From Hymenoscyphus infarciens (taxonomy: Eukaryota; Ascomycota; Leotiomycetes; Helotiales; Helotiaceae), in contig LLCB01000370.1 in assembly GCA_001414345.1 (NCBI GenBank), positions 1 to 51,441 of the forward strand: a DNA stretch of 51,441 nucleotides, written 5' to 3'. A program made the translations under genes and the position numbers. Within the stretch, counting starts at the first letter, position 1. Every line of letters begins with the position of its first letter. Under the pieces are notes generated by a model. That model was given only the letters and a program-made list of their open reading frames with translations. It was not told the DNA's origin and searched no databases. Below, piece by piece: positions 36,560 to 47,690 of this stretch.

Positions 36560-38003
36560 GATTGCCCAACAACATTCCAAGCCAAAGAATAGAAGAGAGG
36601 TTGTTCTGGTGGTACAGCAGAAAGAGGGAGAATGAAGAAATTGGGAGATAGATATGTTAAATGGGATAGCTCCCCATTTGAAGATAGAGCCGTGCGTATA
36701 GATAAGAACCAAATAGTGGAACCTTTCCCGGAGCTCTGAATCTCTGATATCGATTGGAACTTTGATTGCCCTGTGGAGTCGGTACCCCGTCACTGGGAGT
36801 GTCTAAGATATATGGAACCTTACCCCAAACGTGTGGAACTCTTGCATTAAAGCTGGGTGATTGAACGAGAACGAACTCAAGAAGATTAAATTGGAAGGAA
36901 TCCGTTAACCGAGATGCTCTCCAAATTCTTGGGATGCCCCTGAATGGGGAAGCAGCACTTATCTTTGTGGAATACATGGGATGGTGACCTTGAAATACCA
37001 GCCACTTGTCATGAACTTGGTATTTCCGGAGTCCAGAGGGTAAAAGCGGCAGTAACGCAGCAATGACTCGGGATCCATAGACCCCGTTCTGAATTTCTAG
37101 GGAATCATTGAAAGAACCTAAATCAATTAAACCCAAAGTAACCCACCTTCAATTGTCCTAGAGCAATTGAAAAAGCTCTCGTTGTTGAGTACTGCCGTCC
37201 ATCGCGTGCCATCGAAGATGGGGGCGCCAACGAGTCCCCTCCTAGATCCCGTAAAATGTTGAGACTATTTGCTGTTAGTTGGTGCGCATGCTTGCCCTAT
37301 CTACCCCACCCCCATTTTTCGGGAGCTCTTCCGCGAGGTGTCCACGTGAGGTAACCCCTCTTCGCTCGGCTATAATGCAGCTACGATGCGGATATGGTGT
37401 GCCACAAACAGAAGCGTACGAGTACTTTTACTTTGGCTGGATAATAAAAAATCAATTCGTACGATAGTACGCAGTGGTATTTTCAATTTTTTATTGCCAT
37501 TCCGTGGTAATTAATACTTTGTAAGCAAGTAAAGATTTGCAGGGTTAATCTTCAGATTACGTGTCAAAACCTTGCGAGGTTGGTAGTGAAAGATCTAGGA
37601 ACTGGCTCAAGTCCTAATTAAGTTAGATAAGAACCTCCACTCTGGAAGGGACCTTAGCTGCCACGGCTCTTTGCGCCAATTGTGAAAAATGGTCGTCTGG
37701 GTATCACATTCGATGGTTTGGCTAGGTTGCATTCCTCTGCAGGTGCGTAGACTTGGAATCTTGGAATCTGGGAGATGGGTAAATGAAAACAGATCCCTTG
37801 ACTATCTTGATATCCACAGAGCATCTTACCATGTCACTATTGCGGGCCATGTCGATGCAGTGAGGGGGTAGTCCAACCGCACCACGGTGACCAGGTACAT
37901 ATAAAGTGTTTGGTCTCTCACTAAACTCCCATTCTCCAAGAATAGTCATCTCGAAATATTCTCCCAGCAGCCTCCCGAGAGATTGAGAGCCACATGTTAA
38001 ACT
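36560..38003. promoter_or_regulatory. Divergent intergenic region between permease and secreted protein
   Basis: 1.44 kb between two divergent starts. CCCCAC at 37304-37309 within a C-rich stretch matches the CreA consensus on the minus strand. A short inverted repeat (AATAAAAAATCAATT with AATTTTTTATT) lies at about 37445-37495. The 159-codon minus-strand frame at 36657-37136 has no recognisable domain and overlaps the expected promoter, so it is not called. Confidence 0.4.
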
Positions 38004-39855
38004 ATGCGTCTCAACATCATGTTGCCAGCTCTTGTAGCTGCCTCTGCTGCTTCGGCATTGGATTTATCAACAAGTAAGTCTAACAAATTGTGGTTTACCA
38101 AATATTCAATAACTCTGCTAATCAATTCCATAGATGCACAATCTCTCTTCGACTATGCTATGTCAATAAACGATCCCCGTTTCGATCCGTGCTACAAGTA
38201 CATCAACTACCCTGACATAGGACCATTTTCTGTTCGGTTTACCGCCTGGTATATTCCGGGTCTTTTGCATCGAAATGAGGGGGCCGATTTGGGAAATGCG
38301 TTGGGGGCTTTGGAAAACTTGTAAGTTTCATTTTGACATGCTTGATCTCACAGTGAGACTAATGATTTTATGAAGAGTTGCGACTCAGGATACAGACGAT
38401 TTCAATAGTCCTTGGTATGGAACGTGGAGAGAATCCGCCGATCGTAAGTTCATAACCATGTTTCCAGGACGAGGTGATCGAGCTATTTTGTTCTGACAGA
38501 ACCACTACCAACCCCGAACTCAGTGCTCTTTCCTCCCTTAATTTACGTAAGTTTTTTTTTTCCGCCTCCACTGCTTTCTATACTGACTACTATCAAAGGG
38601 CACTTATGATCCCAATTGGAGAGAATTTATCGGTACCCAAATCATCCAAATCCTCGAGGAATTCTCAACTCTTATACCAGAAAGTCTCACCACCGCTCTT
38701 GTCAAAGCCCTCGAGATTCAAGCAATTGGCGCCATGCGTAGAAATGGTTCCGACGGTGACAATCTTGTAACGACCTACACAAACCCAGTGCTCATGCGTG
38801 CCCTAACTGTCGGATGGATTGGCGAAAAACTCGGAAACCAGTCTTTGGTTGACTACGCCAACGAGCAAAGTGCTCAAATCACCGAACTTTTTAATGCTGG
38901 AAACGGAACATTTGGAGAGTACAATGCCCCAACCTATTATGGAGAGGATATCTGGGCACTTGGTGCTGCAATTAAATATGGACCCGCAAACCAAACTTTG
39001 ACGTTGGATGCTCCTTATTTGCTATCGACGCTTTGGGACGATATTGCCGAACATAGTAATGCTTTCCTCGGAAATATGGTTGGGCCTTATGATCGTGCCA
39101 ACTCTAGAGACTTAACACAGCACTCTGCCGTTTTGGGACAATGGTTTTGGGGATTGTTTGGATATGGGAAAGCACCGGTTCCTAACAAGATGGAATTGAA
39201 CTTGCTCTACGACGCTGCCCAGGGAGCTGCTTTTGCACTCGTTATAGATACCGTTAAGGAGAATGTTAAGCCAGAGACACTCTTGAAACTTACCACGTCA
39301 CCAACCGATACAGAGGAGAGAATGATTACCCGCATCGTTCGCGAGAGCCTGCTGAACGACACAATCCGTACTCACACATCTTGGCTATCCAAAAACCTCA
39401 TGATCGGTGGTCAAGAACTCGAAGAAACCACTATTCGAAACAAAAAGCAATTTGTCCCCGCCATTGTTCACTGGTCTTCTGATCCATTACATACCCCGTT
39501 CCCCTACGTCGGCTTCTTCTCGCTCTATCCTTCAGCAACAACACTCTCAGCAGTTGCCAGCAAGAACAGATTAGAGGTTTCGTACCCCAACACCACACAA
39601 GCGGGAACGAACGGTTTCCAATTTTTACTCTCCAACATCCCGCCACCGTGGAACCTAGCAGGAAACGTGATTGATGGGTTCTCAAATCTTCCCTGTCTCA
39701 GCGTCAATGTAACGGCTCCTGGTTTGGAATTTCAACCAACAGTATATAATACTGATGGGATTTATGATGCTTTGTTTTACAACATTACATATGCTGTTCC
39801 TGCGAACTTTACTGGTACGCCATGGATCGCGTTGGATATTGAGTATACTTGTTAA
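38004..39855 (+). CDS. Secreted protein of unknown function
   Basis: Exons 38004-38073, 38134-38320, 38376-38443, 38500-38546 and 38599-39855 give 542 residues. The N-terminus MRLNIMLPALVAASAASALD is a typical signal peptide with likely cleavage after Ala-Ser-Ala. The body has CYKYINYPDIGPFSVRFTAW, ADQPLPTPNSVLFPPLIYGT, NAPTYYGEDIWALGAAIKYG and PYVGFFSLYPSATTLSAV, several N-glycosylation sequons (NQT, NGT, NVT, NFT) and a final Cys. The alpha-helical, Trp/Tyr-rich pattern recalls (alpha/alpha)-barrel carbohydrate-active or cyclase-like enzymes, but I do not recognise a family and assign no activity. All introns are short GT-AG; the one at 38074-38133 has a GCTAATC branch site. It is next to a sugar transporter and beta-galactosidase, which could suggest polysaccharide use, but this is inference. 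Confidence 0.88.
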
Positions 39856-40169
39856 ACGAGAGGTGGGACTTGATGAAAGTATGACGAGGGAATGAATTCC
39901 TGTAAGTATTTTGATAAGAAAGGTGATTAAGCGAATATCGAGAAAAGAATTGAACACTCGTTTATTGTGGATGATTCATCGGAGTAGGAGGTGAAAGGGT
40001 TGAGCCTCGCTTCGTGTACACCTATCTACTTTAATTTGTATTGGACTAAGCAGTATAGGAAGTATCATTCGAGGGAATACATAAGAATTGAAAAAATCCT
40101 TTATCTTTCATGTAGCCAAAAATCGCCCGCCCACCGTCTCTCCCTTGTGGACCTCCCTAGGGTGATTAT
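39856..40169. other. Intergenic, no gene seen
   Basis: Convergent 3' flanks of the secreted-protein gene and the AAA remnant. Small frames lack support. Confidence 0.5.
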
Positions 40170-40736
40170 TTATTTACCTTGGTTAAATGATGTCGAATAA
40201 GGAAGCTCCTTCATCATATCATCAACTATTTGGCTGGGTGTTTTCGTAGACAGTGACTGCCTCTTGGCCATATGCTGTTCGTCCACACTCATTGGTGCCT
40301 TCCTCTTAAATGTTTCTTGTGTTGCCAGGGTAAAAGCCTGTCGTAATCGAGATTCAACTGGCGCGAGGCAGATCCGAGATAGTGCATTGATATCGAATTT
40401 CCGAGCAAACGTTCTCAAGACACTTACAGCATCCTCAGATACCGAAGGGGCGATCCGTTCAAGAGCCATCTGGAAGTGGCACATCTTCAAGTTTCTCTTC
40501 GAGTCCCGTGGCGCATTAGATTCTTGCATTTCAATCTCGCAGAGTTGAGCAGCCCGAATACAAACATACCGCAAATCGGAACCTGTATATCGACGTGTTT
40601 TCTCCGCTAGCAACCCGATGTCCACATCTGCGTCTTTTTGCTCCTCTCGAAGGTAAATTCCAAAGATCTTCTCCCTAGCCTCCTTCATGGGAAACCCGAC
40701 ATAAAGACGGCTTGGAACACGGCGGATCACCGAACG
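40170..40736 (-). pseudogene. 3' remnant of an AAA+ ATPase gene
   Basis: An open frame of about 188 codons encodes only the end of a Spastin/Msp1-type AAA module: RRVPSRLYVGFPMKEAREKI (end of the core), KTRRYTGSDLRYVCIRAAQL (the sensor-2/lid helices), then a C-terminal tail with NLKMCHFQMALERIAPSVSE. Walker A, Walker B and the arginine finger are absent. A stop (TAG) lies directly upstream at about 40737-40739. Upstream, near 40880, a short EYLQGM stretch may be a trace of the missing core, with the sequence between collapsed. The remnant itself is clean, so truncation may be recent, or the rest may lie elsewhere. No translation start is evident. Confidence 0.75.
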
Positions 40737-41196
40737 CTAGACTTTGATTTTAGTGCAATGGTACTTTTGTTGAATAATTTCAGCAGTGGATTAAGGTTCA
40801 GCGACCCCGGGAATGCAATCTTATGCCTGCTTCATTGTCTTACTCCTCGATATTTTGTGCAAACACTCGGATCGTTCACCATCCCTTGTAAATACTCAGT
40901 GTGGAGTACTGTAGTAAGTGAGAATTGTGCTATTTTATTTAGCCGATCAAACCGCTGCACCCAGGATGATCAACTTATCCCATACTCAAGACAAAAACGG
41001 CGACTTCAAAAGGAAACATCTTTCCCCCAACATGTGCCTCATTGATTGCCTTAGTCATCTGAATTATGATGATACAGGGCACCATGTAACATAACAATCC
41101 TCCCTACATTGGTGCAAGGCCCCAAGATAAGAGTCGCTTAGCGAACTGCCTCCAGCGGTCGAAGGCGACCGTTGAAACATCCAAACATCCAAACCC
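40737..41196. other. Intergenic with possible traces of the AAA gene
   Basis: Broken frames on the minus strand near 40870-41000 hint at AAA core sequence (EYLQGM) but cannot be joined. The last part is the P450 3' flank. Confidence 0.4.
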
Positions 41197-43255
41197 TCAA
41201 AGCCTCCCAAGCAACTCAACAGCCCTCTCACTCCTCGGCACAAACTCACAAGGAAAAAGATACGGATGACTACATCATTCTCAATTAGCATCCCCCTCCC
41301 ATGCCTCTGTAGAATCACTCACCTAGTCAAGCCCGTCGTCATCCTCAAATCCGGAACAATCTCCCTCCCATTCCCATCCTTTTTCTTCCTTATATCCACA
41401 CTAGCCAAAAGCGTAGCAATAGCAATCCAAACATTATTATTTCCCAGATTCTGACCAGGACAAATCCTACGACCGAATCCGAAATGGCCAATTGGTGGGA
41501 TCGCACCCTCGCCTCCTCCGTCGGTGGGGAGGTAGCGGTCGGGGTTGAAGACTTCAGGGGTGGTGTAGGTTGTGGGGTCGTGGTTTATTGCGTAGGAGTT
41601 TGCTACTACTAGGGTGCTGTTCTTTTGTGAGTATTGGGAGTTTTGAAGGGGATGGTTGGGTTTACCCTTTTGGGATGAAGTAACCTTTCAATACATCGTC
41701 TTCGGCGGATTTGTGAGGGATATCTAGGGGCCATGGTAAATAAGAAAGCTTCTATCCGAACCCAGCAGGGGATGATGTGTGGTGAAACATACTGAGAGGA
41801 ACAACAGGCATATATCGAAACGTCTCCACCAACACCCTCTCCACACATGGCAAATTAGGACGATCCGCAAACGTAGGAAGTCTATCAACTCCCACGACAG
41901 AATCAATCTCCGCCTGTGCTTTCCGCTGAGCGTAGGGATTAAGAACCATGCCGAGAACGAAGATGGAAGTAGTCGACCAGGTCTAAAGACTTATTAATAA
42001 ACTCGAAACTTCTGAAGATTTAGGAGAAGCTTACGGTGTCCATTCCTGCTCCATAGACAGTGCCTCCAATACTCGCGATATCGACATCGCTAAGTTGATC
42101 CACAAGATCTACCTTCTCACGGTGTTCCTCTCTGAACGCGCGTTCTTCGAGTAATGACCGGACAAGTGATTTTGTCTGGATTCCTTTTTCCTAAACGGTG
42201 TTAGGGATTCTAAGCTAGCATTACAATCATTTCAAACCTACCATTTCGTCTTTAACAATCCAAAATGGCATTTCGTGTAGTTTATCAACATACGTCTTGA
42301 TATCCCTGGTAAACCTCAGAGAGGGAAAAATCGAAAGCCAATTCGGCAATGTTCGAACTGAAAATCAAGTCAGCGAATCGGAGTTACAAGCCGAGTGGTT
42401 TACTCGTACTGATAGGAAAGAGATCTAGCATAGTAGCAGCACTGCTGCCTCCCTGTCCAATGCCGTCGGAAACCTTCACTGCGATCCTCATGTATGGATC
42501 ATCTTTGCCTGAAATTTCAATCCCATAGGCGACTCTTGTGATAATACCCGTCGAGAAACTGAGGACCAAATATTAGTTTCAACTTCGAAAACACATTCAA
42601 AAAAGGACAGGAGGGGAAACCTCACGTCTGCATCTCAACCATCCAATCCCCAGCATTCTCCAAGAGTCTCCTAGCAAGCTTCCGCGCCTCCTCTTGCTCA
42701 ATCGGGTAATACTGCGACACCTTTGAGATCGCAAGTCCACTCTGAAAAGCTTTTCGATGGCGTTTAAAATGCAACCCATTAGATTTCGAGGTAATAGTAT
42801 CCTGCCAACCCATCCTACGCATCGATTAACCGAAAACCAAAAACCAAGAGTTAGAAAGTCATACTCATCGAAGGAATGCATAATAGGTCTATCCATATAT
42901 TTCGCTCCCCGTCGGTCTAGGAGCTCAATCGCATCCTCCCGCTTGTTGAGTATCACCATTGGTTGACCGAGGAGATTGACGTAGAGGATATCGGACTCTG
43001 AGAAGAAGGTAACTATGTATCTCTTTCGTCTAAGAGCCACATAATGAAAAATGTGGAAGACTTACGATATTTCTTTCCCCATTCAATATAAGTCAATTCC
43101 GGTCTGTAAGCAGGCATATGCCGTACACTCCCAATGATCGGATCTGCGGGTGGTCCAGGTGGTAGAGGGTAAGGGGGTTTCTTGCGACTAAGGAATCGCC
43201 ATGCGGAGAATCCAATGAAGGCAACGAGCAAGACGAAGAGTGACAAAGGCAACAT
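41197..43255 (-). CDS. Cytochrome P450 monooxygenase
   Basis: Haem-thiolate monooxygenase anchored in the ER by an N-terminal helix (MLPLSLFVLLVAFIGFSAW), followed by the proline hinge PPYPLPPGPPADP. Ten exons: 43066-43255, 42865-42997, 42626-42814, 42410-42558, 42242-42357, 42035-42190, 41793-41982, 41666-41723, 41323-41616, 41197-41269. They sum to 1548 nt and 515 residues, normal for the family. Visible: helix I with YGAGMDTTWS in place of the usual AGxDTT, the ExxR motif as ETFR, FNPDRYLPTDGG, and the haem loop FGFGRRICPGQNLG with the Cys ligand. It resembles the group often named O-methylsterigmatocystin oxidoreductase-like, but substrate cannot be inferred. No biosynthetic core gene is nearby, so there is no evidence for a metabolite cluster. 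A run of 30 C lies about 115 bp upstream of the start. Confidence 0.94.
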
Positions 43256-43368
43256 TTTGGCGTACAAAAAGTTCTAGTGAGAGGGAAAAGAATTACAATG
43301 CGATTCCACTGACTGAGTTGTGGCATCACCAGCCTTATGAGCACTGTAGTGACTGAGTCTTATGTAGT

Positions 43369-43369
<1 letters not shown>

Positions 43370-43399
<30 letters not shown>
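43370..43399 (+). repeat. Poly-C tract, 30 bp
   Basis: An uninterrupted run of 30 C, followed by GCCGCCCCG. The opposite strand is poly-G and could form a G-quadruplex. It lies about 115 bp upstream of the P450 start. The exact length may be affected by sequencing error. Confidence 0.85.
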
Positions 43400-43400
<1 letters not shown>

Positions 43401-44329
43401 CCGCCCCGAAACAGAGCTCCATACTTTGAGTGGTCTGACTCAGATTTAGAGGCGGGTTACATTGATGGGAGATTCCGTGAGGTTTCAACTCCTAGGTGGT
43501 ATGGAAGATGCTCTGATTTGTCTATCCATATAATAGACAGCGGGGTAACGAGATGCGGGTATTATCGCAGTGTATGAAATTGATAGGCTTACGCAGCTTT
43601 AAGACATGTGAGAGGGTTGTATAATAAGCTTATTATGAATACTCCTACTCTGCACAAGTAAGCTTGAACTTAAGGTCAACCAAAGCTGTATTCCTCGCTT
43701 GTAGTCGAGCCAAATTGAACCAAGCAAGCTCTACCGAAACACCTACTAGGAGATAAACATGCTTCTCACGAAAGACAAAACCGGGAGAACAACGAGAGTA
43801 TCTTCTGCTGCTTTCCATATAAGGATGAGAAATCCATATTAAAATACCTGCAAAGATGACGTGAGAAGACGGGAAGTATTTATTCCGTACCACTCCCGAC
43901 ATGCAAGAAATCGAGAAGCAAACAAATCAAAACGAATCTACATCGCACATCTTTCCATGGAAGCCTGTTGAGTGTAACACCAAGGTCCCCTCGTGCTCCT
44001 CTGATTCACTATCAGTCCGGGGAGCGTGGTTACGCAGCATACCCCAAGACTGATATTAAGCAACGGCTAAAGGTAACGATGCAACATCAAACAAGTATCG
44101 AGGTGAGATTGAACCACACTTAAACGAACGCTCTATCCAATAACAAATTCGTAAATCGCAGATCGATTTTCAAAATTGGAAAAGTAAGAGATTCCGTCGT
44201 TGCTCTGGGAATACCGTTGTTACTAGACAATAAAAGTATTGTTCCAGGAGGTTTAGAAGAAATTCGGACTTCTTGATTCTCCTGAATACCCTAGTAAGAT
44301 ATCTGTGATTGTCCCAGATCTCCTAGAGC

Positions 44330-44430
44330 GTTTTTTGGAAGAGCGAGGTGTAAGGTACTATCGCTCAGAATAAGTGTAAGCAGAGCAATGAGCGTTGAAC
44401 GATAGTACCTTTACATCTCGTTCTCCAAGG
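44330..44430. repeat. Foldback/MITE-like element of about 100 bp
   Basis: The left arm GAGCGAGGTGTAAGGTACTA pairs with the right arm TAGTACCTTTACATCTCGTT over about 30 bp with a few mismatches. An inner pair CGCTCA/TGAGCG extends the hairpin. Only one copy is in the window, so mobility is inferred from structure alone. Confidence 0.55.
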
Positions 44431-44725
44431 ACTCTTGGAGCATCAGTCGCCACAAGGCGAAGGCAAGATGTGCTGCTAGAACAAATGAAGTTCGATATGG
44501 AATTGTTTCCGTCGATTTGTATCTTACACAGTATGGCCATCATGCTGCCTGCATAGCCATACCTCGCTTTGTATATGCCCATAACCAGCCTTCCGTAATT
44601 CGTAATATGAATTCTTCCAGGTATCATGAAGCCGACAAAATCTCCCAAGCGCCATGTCTGAACTGGTGCCATCGTAAATCGTATCTTTGGAGATGGTGGT
44701 GTATCCTTATCGCAACCCCGCAGCT

Positions 44726-45373
44726 TCAAGTCTTCGACTCACTCTCAATCCAAATCGAAACCTGCGGTGCTTTCCCACTCGCCCACCTACTCCCATCCTC
44801 CCTCCCCGATTCCTCCCTAAGAGCATTAACATAAAGATTAACATTCATAACCTCATCCTCAAAATTCTCGCTCATCCCCCTCCCCTCCACGCCTTGTGCA
44901 TCTTCCCCCCTCAACACCAGCACAAACGCCAACATCTTCAGCCCCCGCAAAACACTAACTTCACTCAACCCACCCTGTCGAAAAACCCTCAGCACCTCCC
45001 AGAGCTGACTGCAAATCGCCACCTTCCTTATCTTTTCCCGATACGGACTGCGCGCTAGATCCAAGGCCAGATCACCCCGCGGACTACACTCCAGACTATC
45101 GAAGAAGAGGGTGTCGTGCTCGAAATCGATGTAAATGGAGGAGGGAAAGGAGGGCGAGAGGATGAGGTTTGTGTATATGGAGAGAAATACTGCTCGTGAT
45201 TCGGAGGTGGTGGAGAGGAGGGGTGAGGGTGGGACGGGCGTTGTGTATTGGGAGCGCGATTTGGAGAATCGAATGGAAAGGACGCTGGGCCCGGGGAGGG
45301 CATGCTGCCAGATTTTGAGGCGCAGTTCTAAGGGTAGAATTTGGAAGAGAGGGAAATTATCAAAGCTCGCCAT
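44726..45373 (-). CDS. 2EXR-domain protein
   Basis: A single-exon frame of 215 residues starting MASFDNFPLFQILPLELRLK. The motif FPLFQILPLELRLKIWQHAL followed by PGPSVLSI is the hallmark of the fungal 2EXR domain (residues 6-33). A second part reads SSIYIDFEHDTLFFDSL. The family is greatly expanded in filamentous ascomycetes and has no established biochemical role. The C-terminal third is less conserved and acidic. There is no signal peptide or membrane segment. Confidence 0.85.
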   Translation of the reverse strand: MASFDNFPLFQILPLELRLKIWQHALPGPSVLSIRFSKSRSQYTTPVPPSPLLSTTSESRAVFLSIYTNLILSPSFPSSIYIDFEHDTLFFDSLECSPRGDLALDLARSPYREKIRKVAICSQLWEVLRVFRQGGLSEVSVLRGLKMLAFVLVLRGEDAQGVEGRGMSENFEDEVMNVNLYVNALREESGREDGSRWASGKAPQVSIWIESESKT

Positions 45374-45545
45374 TTTGGATATGTTGTTGTGGTGTTGTGT
45401 TTGATTGTGAGGCGAGGTTTGTTAGTACTCCAGCTCTCAGGTCGGGTCATTTCCGGGTCAACACCACCGAAACCCTTTTGATTAAATCGCCTGATCTAAC
45501 CAAATTAGGACGTTTTCTAGTCCAAAATCATATACCACTAACTTT

Positions 45546-45603
45546 ATCTAGAGCCCTAACCCACACCCGATCCCTAGCCCTAACTCTAACTAACTCTAAC
45601 CTC
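45546..45603 (+). repeat. Telomere-like degenerate CCCTAA tract
   Basis: Contains CCCTAACCCAC, GATCCCTAGCCCTAACTCTA and ACTAACTCTAACCTC, irregular variants of the fungal telomere repeat CCCTAA. It lies exactly at the edge of the AT-rich block. It is short and imperfect. Confidence 0.45.
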
Positions 45604-46974
45604 TAGCTACTAACTCTAAGCTTAATAACTAGGTCTATCTCTTATTATATATATATATAAAAAAAGTACTTAAATAGATTAGAGTTAAGCGATTTAGTTA
45701 AAAAAGTTAGAGGATTTAGCTGAAGCTAAAGGAATATAAGCTATAACTTAACTTCTTTAATATATATATAATAGCTAGCTATTTTAAATAGCCGAGGTTA
45801 TATACTATTTAAGCTTTAGACTTTTATATTAGCTAATAAATATTATTTCTTTAGTTTTAGTTACGAACTTTATATAGTCTAAACTTCTATATATATATAT
45901 ATATATATATACTCTACTTTTCTCTATTTTATAAGAGACTAATTTATTCTTTTTCTTATAAATATCTCTTTACTAGTAGTAATTTATTTATACGATTATA
46001 ATATAGACGATTAATTAACTATTAAAAACTATAAATAGAAAATTATTTATATTAGAGAATAATTAAAGTTAAGTTAAATAATATTAATATCTTATAATTA
46101 GTATAGACTTAAAAAGTAATAAAGAAACTTAGATAAAGAATTAGAAGATTAATATCTAGGGTTTAGAAAATCGGAATTAGTTAATTAATAGATTTTTAAA
46201 AAAGATATATAAAGTTAAAATACTTTAGAATAAGCTAGATAAGATTAAAGATAATAAGATTTTAGAGTCTTATATAATAGAATTTATAAATACTTATATT
46301 ATAAAAAAATTAAATAGTAAAGTAACTCTAGAGAATTTAATTTTAAAACTAATATTTATAAGTATTTAAAAAAAGAAGAAGATAAGTAAGAGATCTTATC
46401 TTCTAGCTCTTTTAATATAGAATAAGCTAAGAAAGATTATAAGCTTAAGTATAATAAGTAAAGTTTAAAAAGAAAAGCTTCTAAGTAAAAAGCTAGAAGT
46501 TTTAAAAAAGAGAGATAGATAAGAAAGCTCTTAAGAATATTTGTATTATTATAAGTCTAAAGAATCTATAGAATAATTTACTAAGATATAAAGTTAAAGT
46601 AGTAAAAATACTTAAATTAAGCTTAAAAGAACTTTTATTATAAAAAACTTTTAAATACTAGTAAAATAGCTTTATACTAGCTATACTAGCTTTACTAGTA
46701 TATAGTACTAAAGCCGCTACTATTTAATCTTAGTATATTTAAAACTAAGACTAAACCGCTATTTAACTCTTAATACTAGTAATACTATAGCTAAAATACT
46801 TTTCAAGTCTTAGAATTAAATAATTATATAACTAGCTTTCTACTTCTTTGTCTACTATCTAGCTTTATAGATATATAGACTTTCTAATAAAGAAGATTCT
46901 TTTAATAAAAGAGTTAAAGATAAAGAAAAAAAATACTAAGAATAGACTAGTAAAGAAATATAGTTATCTATTTA

Positions 46975-47330
46975 ATACTAGAGAAGTATTTATAACGGCA
47001 CGAAATACACACTACTAGAGAAGAGGCATATGGGAGTGCGTTCGAGACAGAATAACGTATATAAATACTAGGCTCTGATACAGAAGAAAAGGAAAAACTA
47101 TCCTTCTTCCGTACCGAGTATAAACATCTAAGTCCCGACAGAATGATAACTGAGCCCTTCCTGATACAGCTACTAAAACAATAAGGGCTTTGAAGCCAAA
47201 TATATAAGGCCTTAAAGCGAAACATGTAACATCCAGACCTTGCTCCCTTCGGCACCTTCCTTCTCATAAGTCGTAGAGGTATCGGCAGTTTCACGAATGC
47301 CGACAATTCAGGATGGCGTGCTATCACAGT
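46975..47330. repeat. Dispersed repeat shared with 5.4 kb, less mutated copy
   Basis: Shares AATAACGTATATAAATACTA and GGCTCTGATACAGAAGAAAA with 5390-5540 and keeps C and G where that copy has T and A. A TATA-like motif and a TGTAACATCC segment at about 47226 are compatible with LTR sequence, but no paired ends were found. The minus-strand frame of 119 codons has no recognised domain. Confidence 0.6.
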
Positions 47331-47690
47331 ATTAAGAAGATTAATCTAGAAGTATTAGATATTTAATAAAAAGAGAAAATTTAATTAGAAAGTAGAAAAG
47401 ACTAAAAAGAAGATAAAAGCGATACTAGTAAAACGTTATTATATAGTAAAAGCGTATAAAGACTTTAAAAAGGAGAAGAATAAGTAGAAACTAAGAATAA
47501 ACTTAATAATAGATAATAGAATATCTTCTATATAAGAATATAAGAAGTATAAAGAAGAGAGAGTATTACTTATAGCTAACCTCTTATAAATAGAAGAGTT
47601 ATTAGTACCTTATATATAATAATATAAAACGCTTAGTAAGATATATATTAAACAATAGTAACTCCTAGCTAGCTATATCTAATCGAACCT

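Larger units (their letters stand above)
43256..44725. other. Intergenic region upstream of the P450
   Basis: 1.47 kb without a recognisable gene. It holds the 30-C run (43370-43399) and the foldback element at 44330-44430. Frames of 85-123 codons have no domain. Confidence 0.5.
45374..47690. other. AT-rich RIP-like block, 2.3 kb
   Basis: Ordinary sequence to about 45540, then a telomere-like CCCTAA/CTCTAACT tract, then more than 1.3 kb of A+T with stops in every frame. A less mutated island (46975-47330) is a repeat shared with 5.4 kb. The rest is probably decayed retroelement or transposon sequence that I cannot classify. Confidence 0.6.

Noticed and set aside
36657..37136. 159-codon minus-strand frame upstream of the permease
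   Set aside because: No domain, overlaps the permease promoter region, composition not coding-like.
44358..44729. 123-codon minus-strand frame just downstream of the 2EXR gene as a second exon or gene
   Set aside because: No splice signals join it to the 2EXR gene, no domain, and it runs into the foldback element.
41197..45373. Secondary-metabolite cluster around the P450
   Set aside because: No polyketide synthase, NRPS, terpene cyclase or cluster regulator is present. The neighbours are a 2EXR protein and an AAA remnant.
46968..47327. 119-codon minus-strand frame as a gene
   Set aside because: It lies in a dispersed repeat whose other copy is full of stops; no domain.
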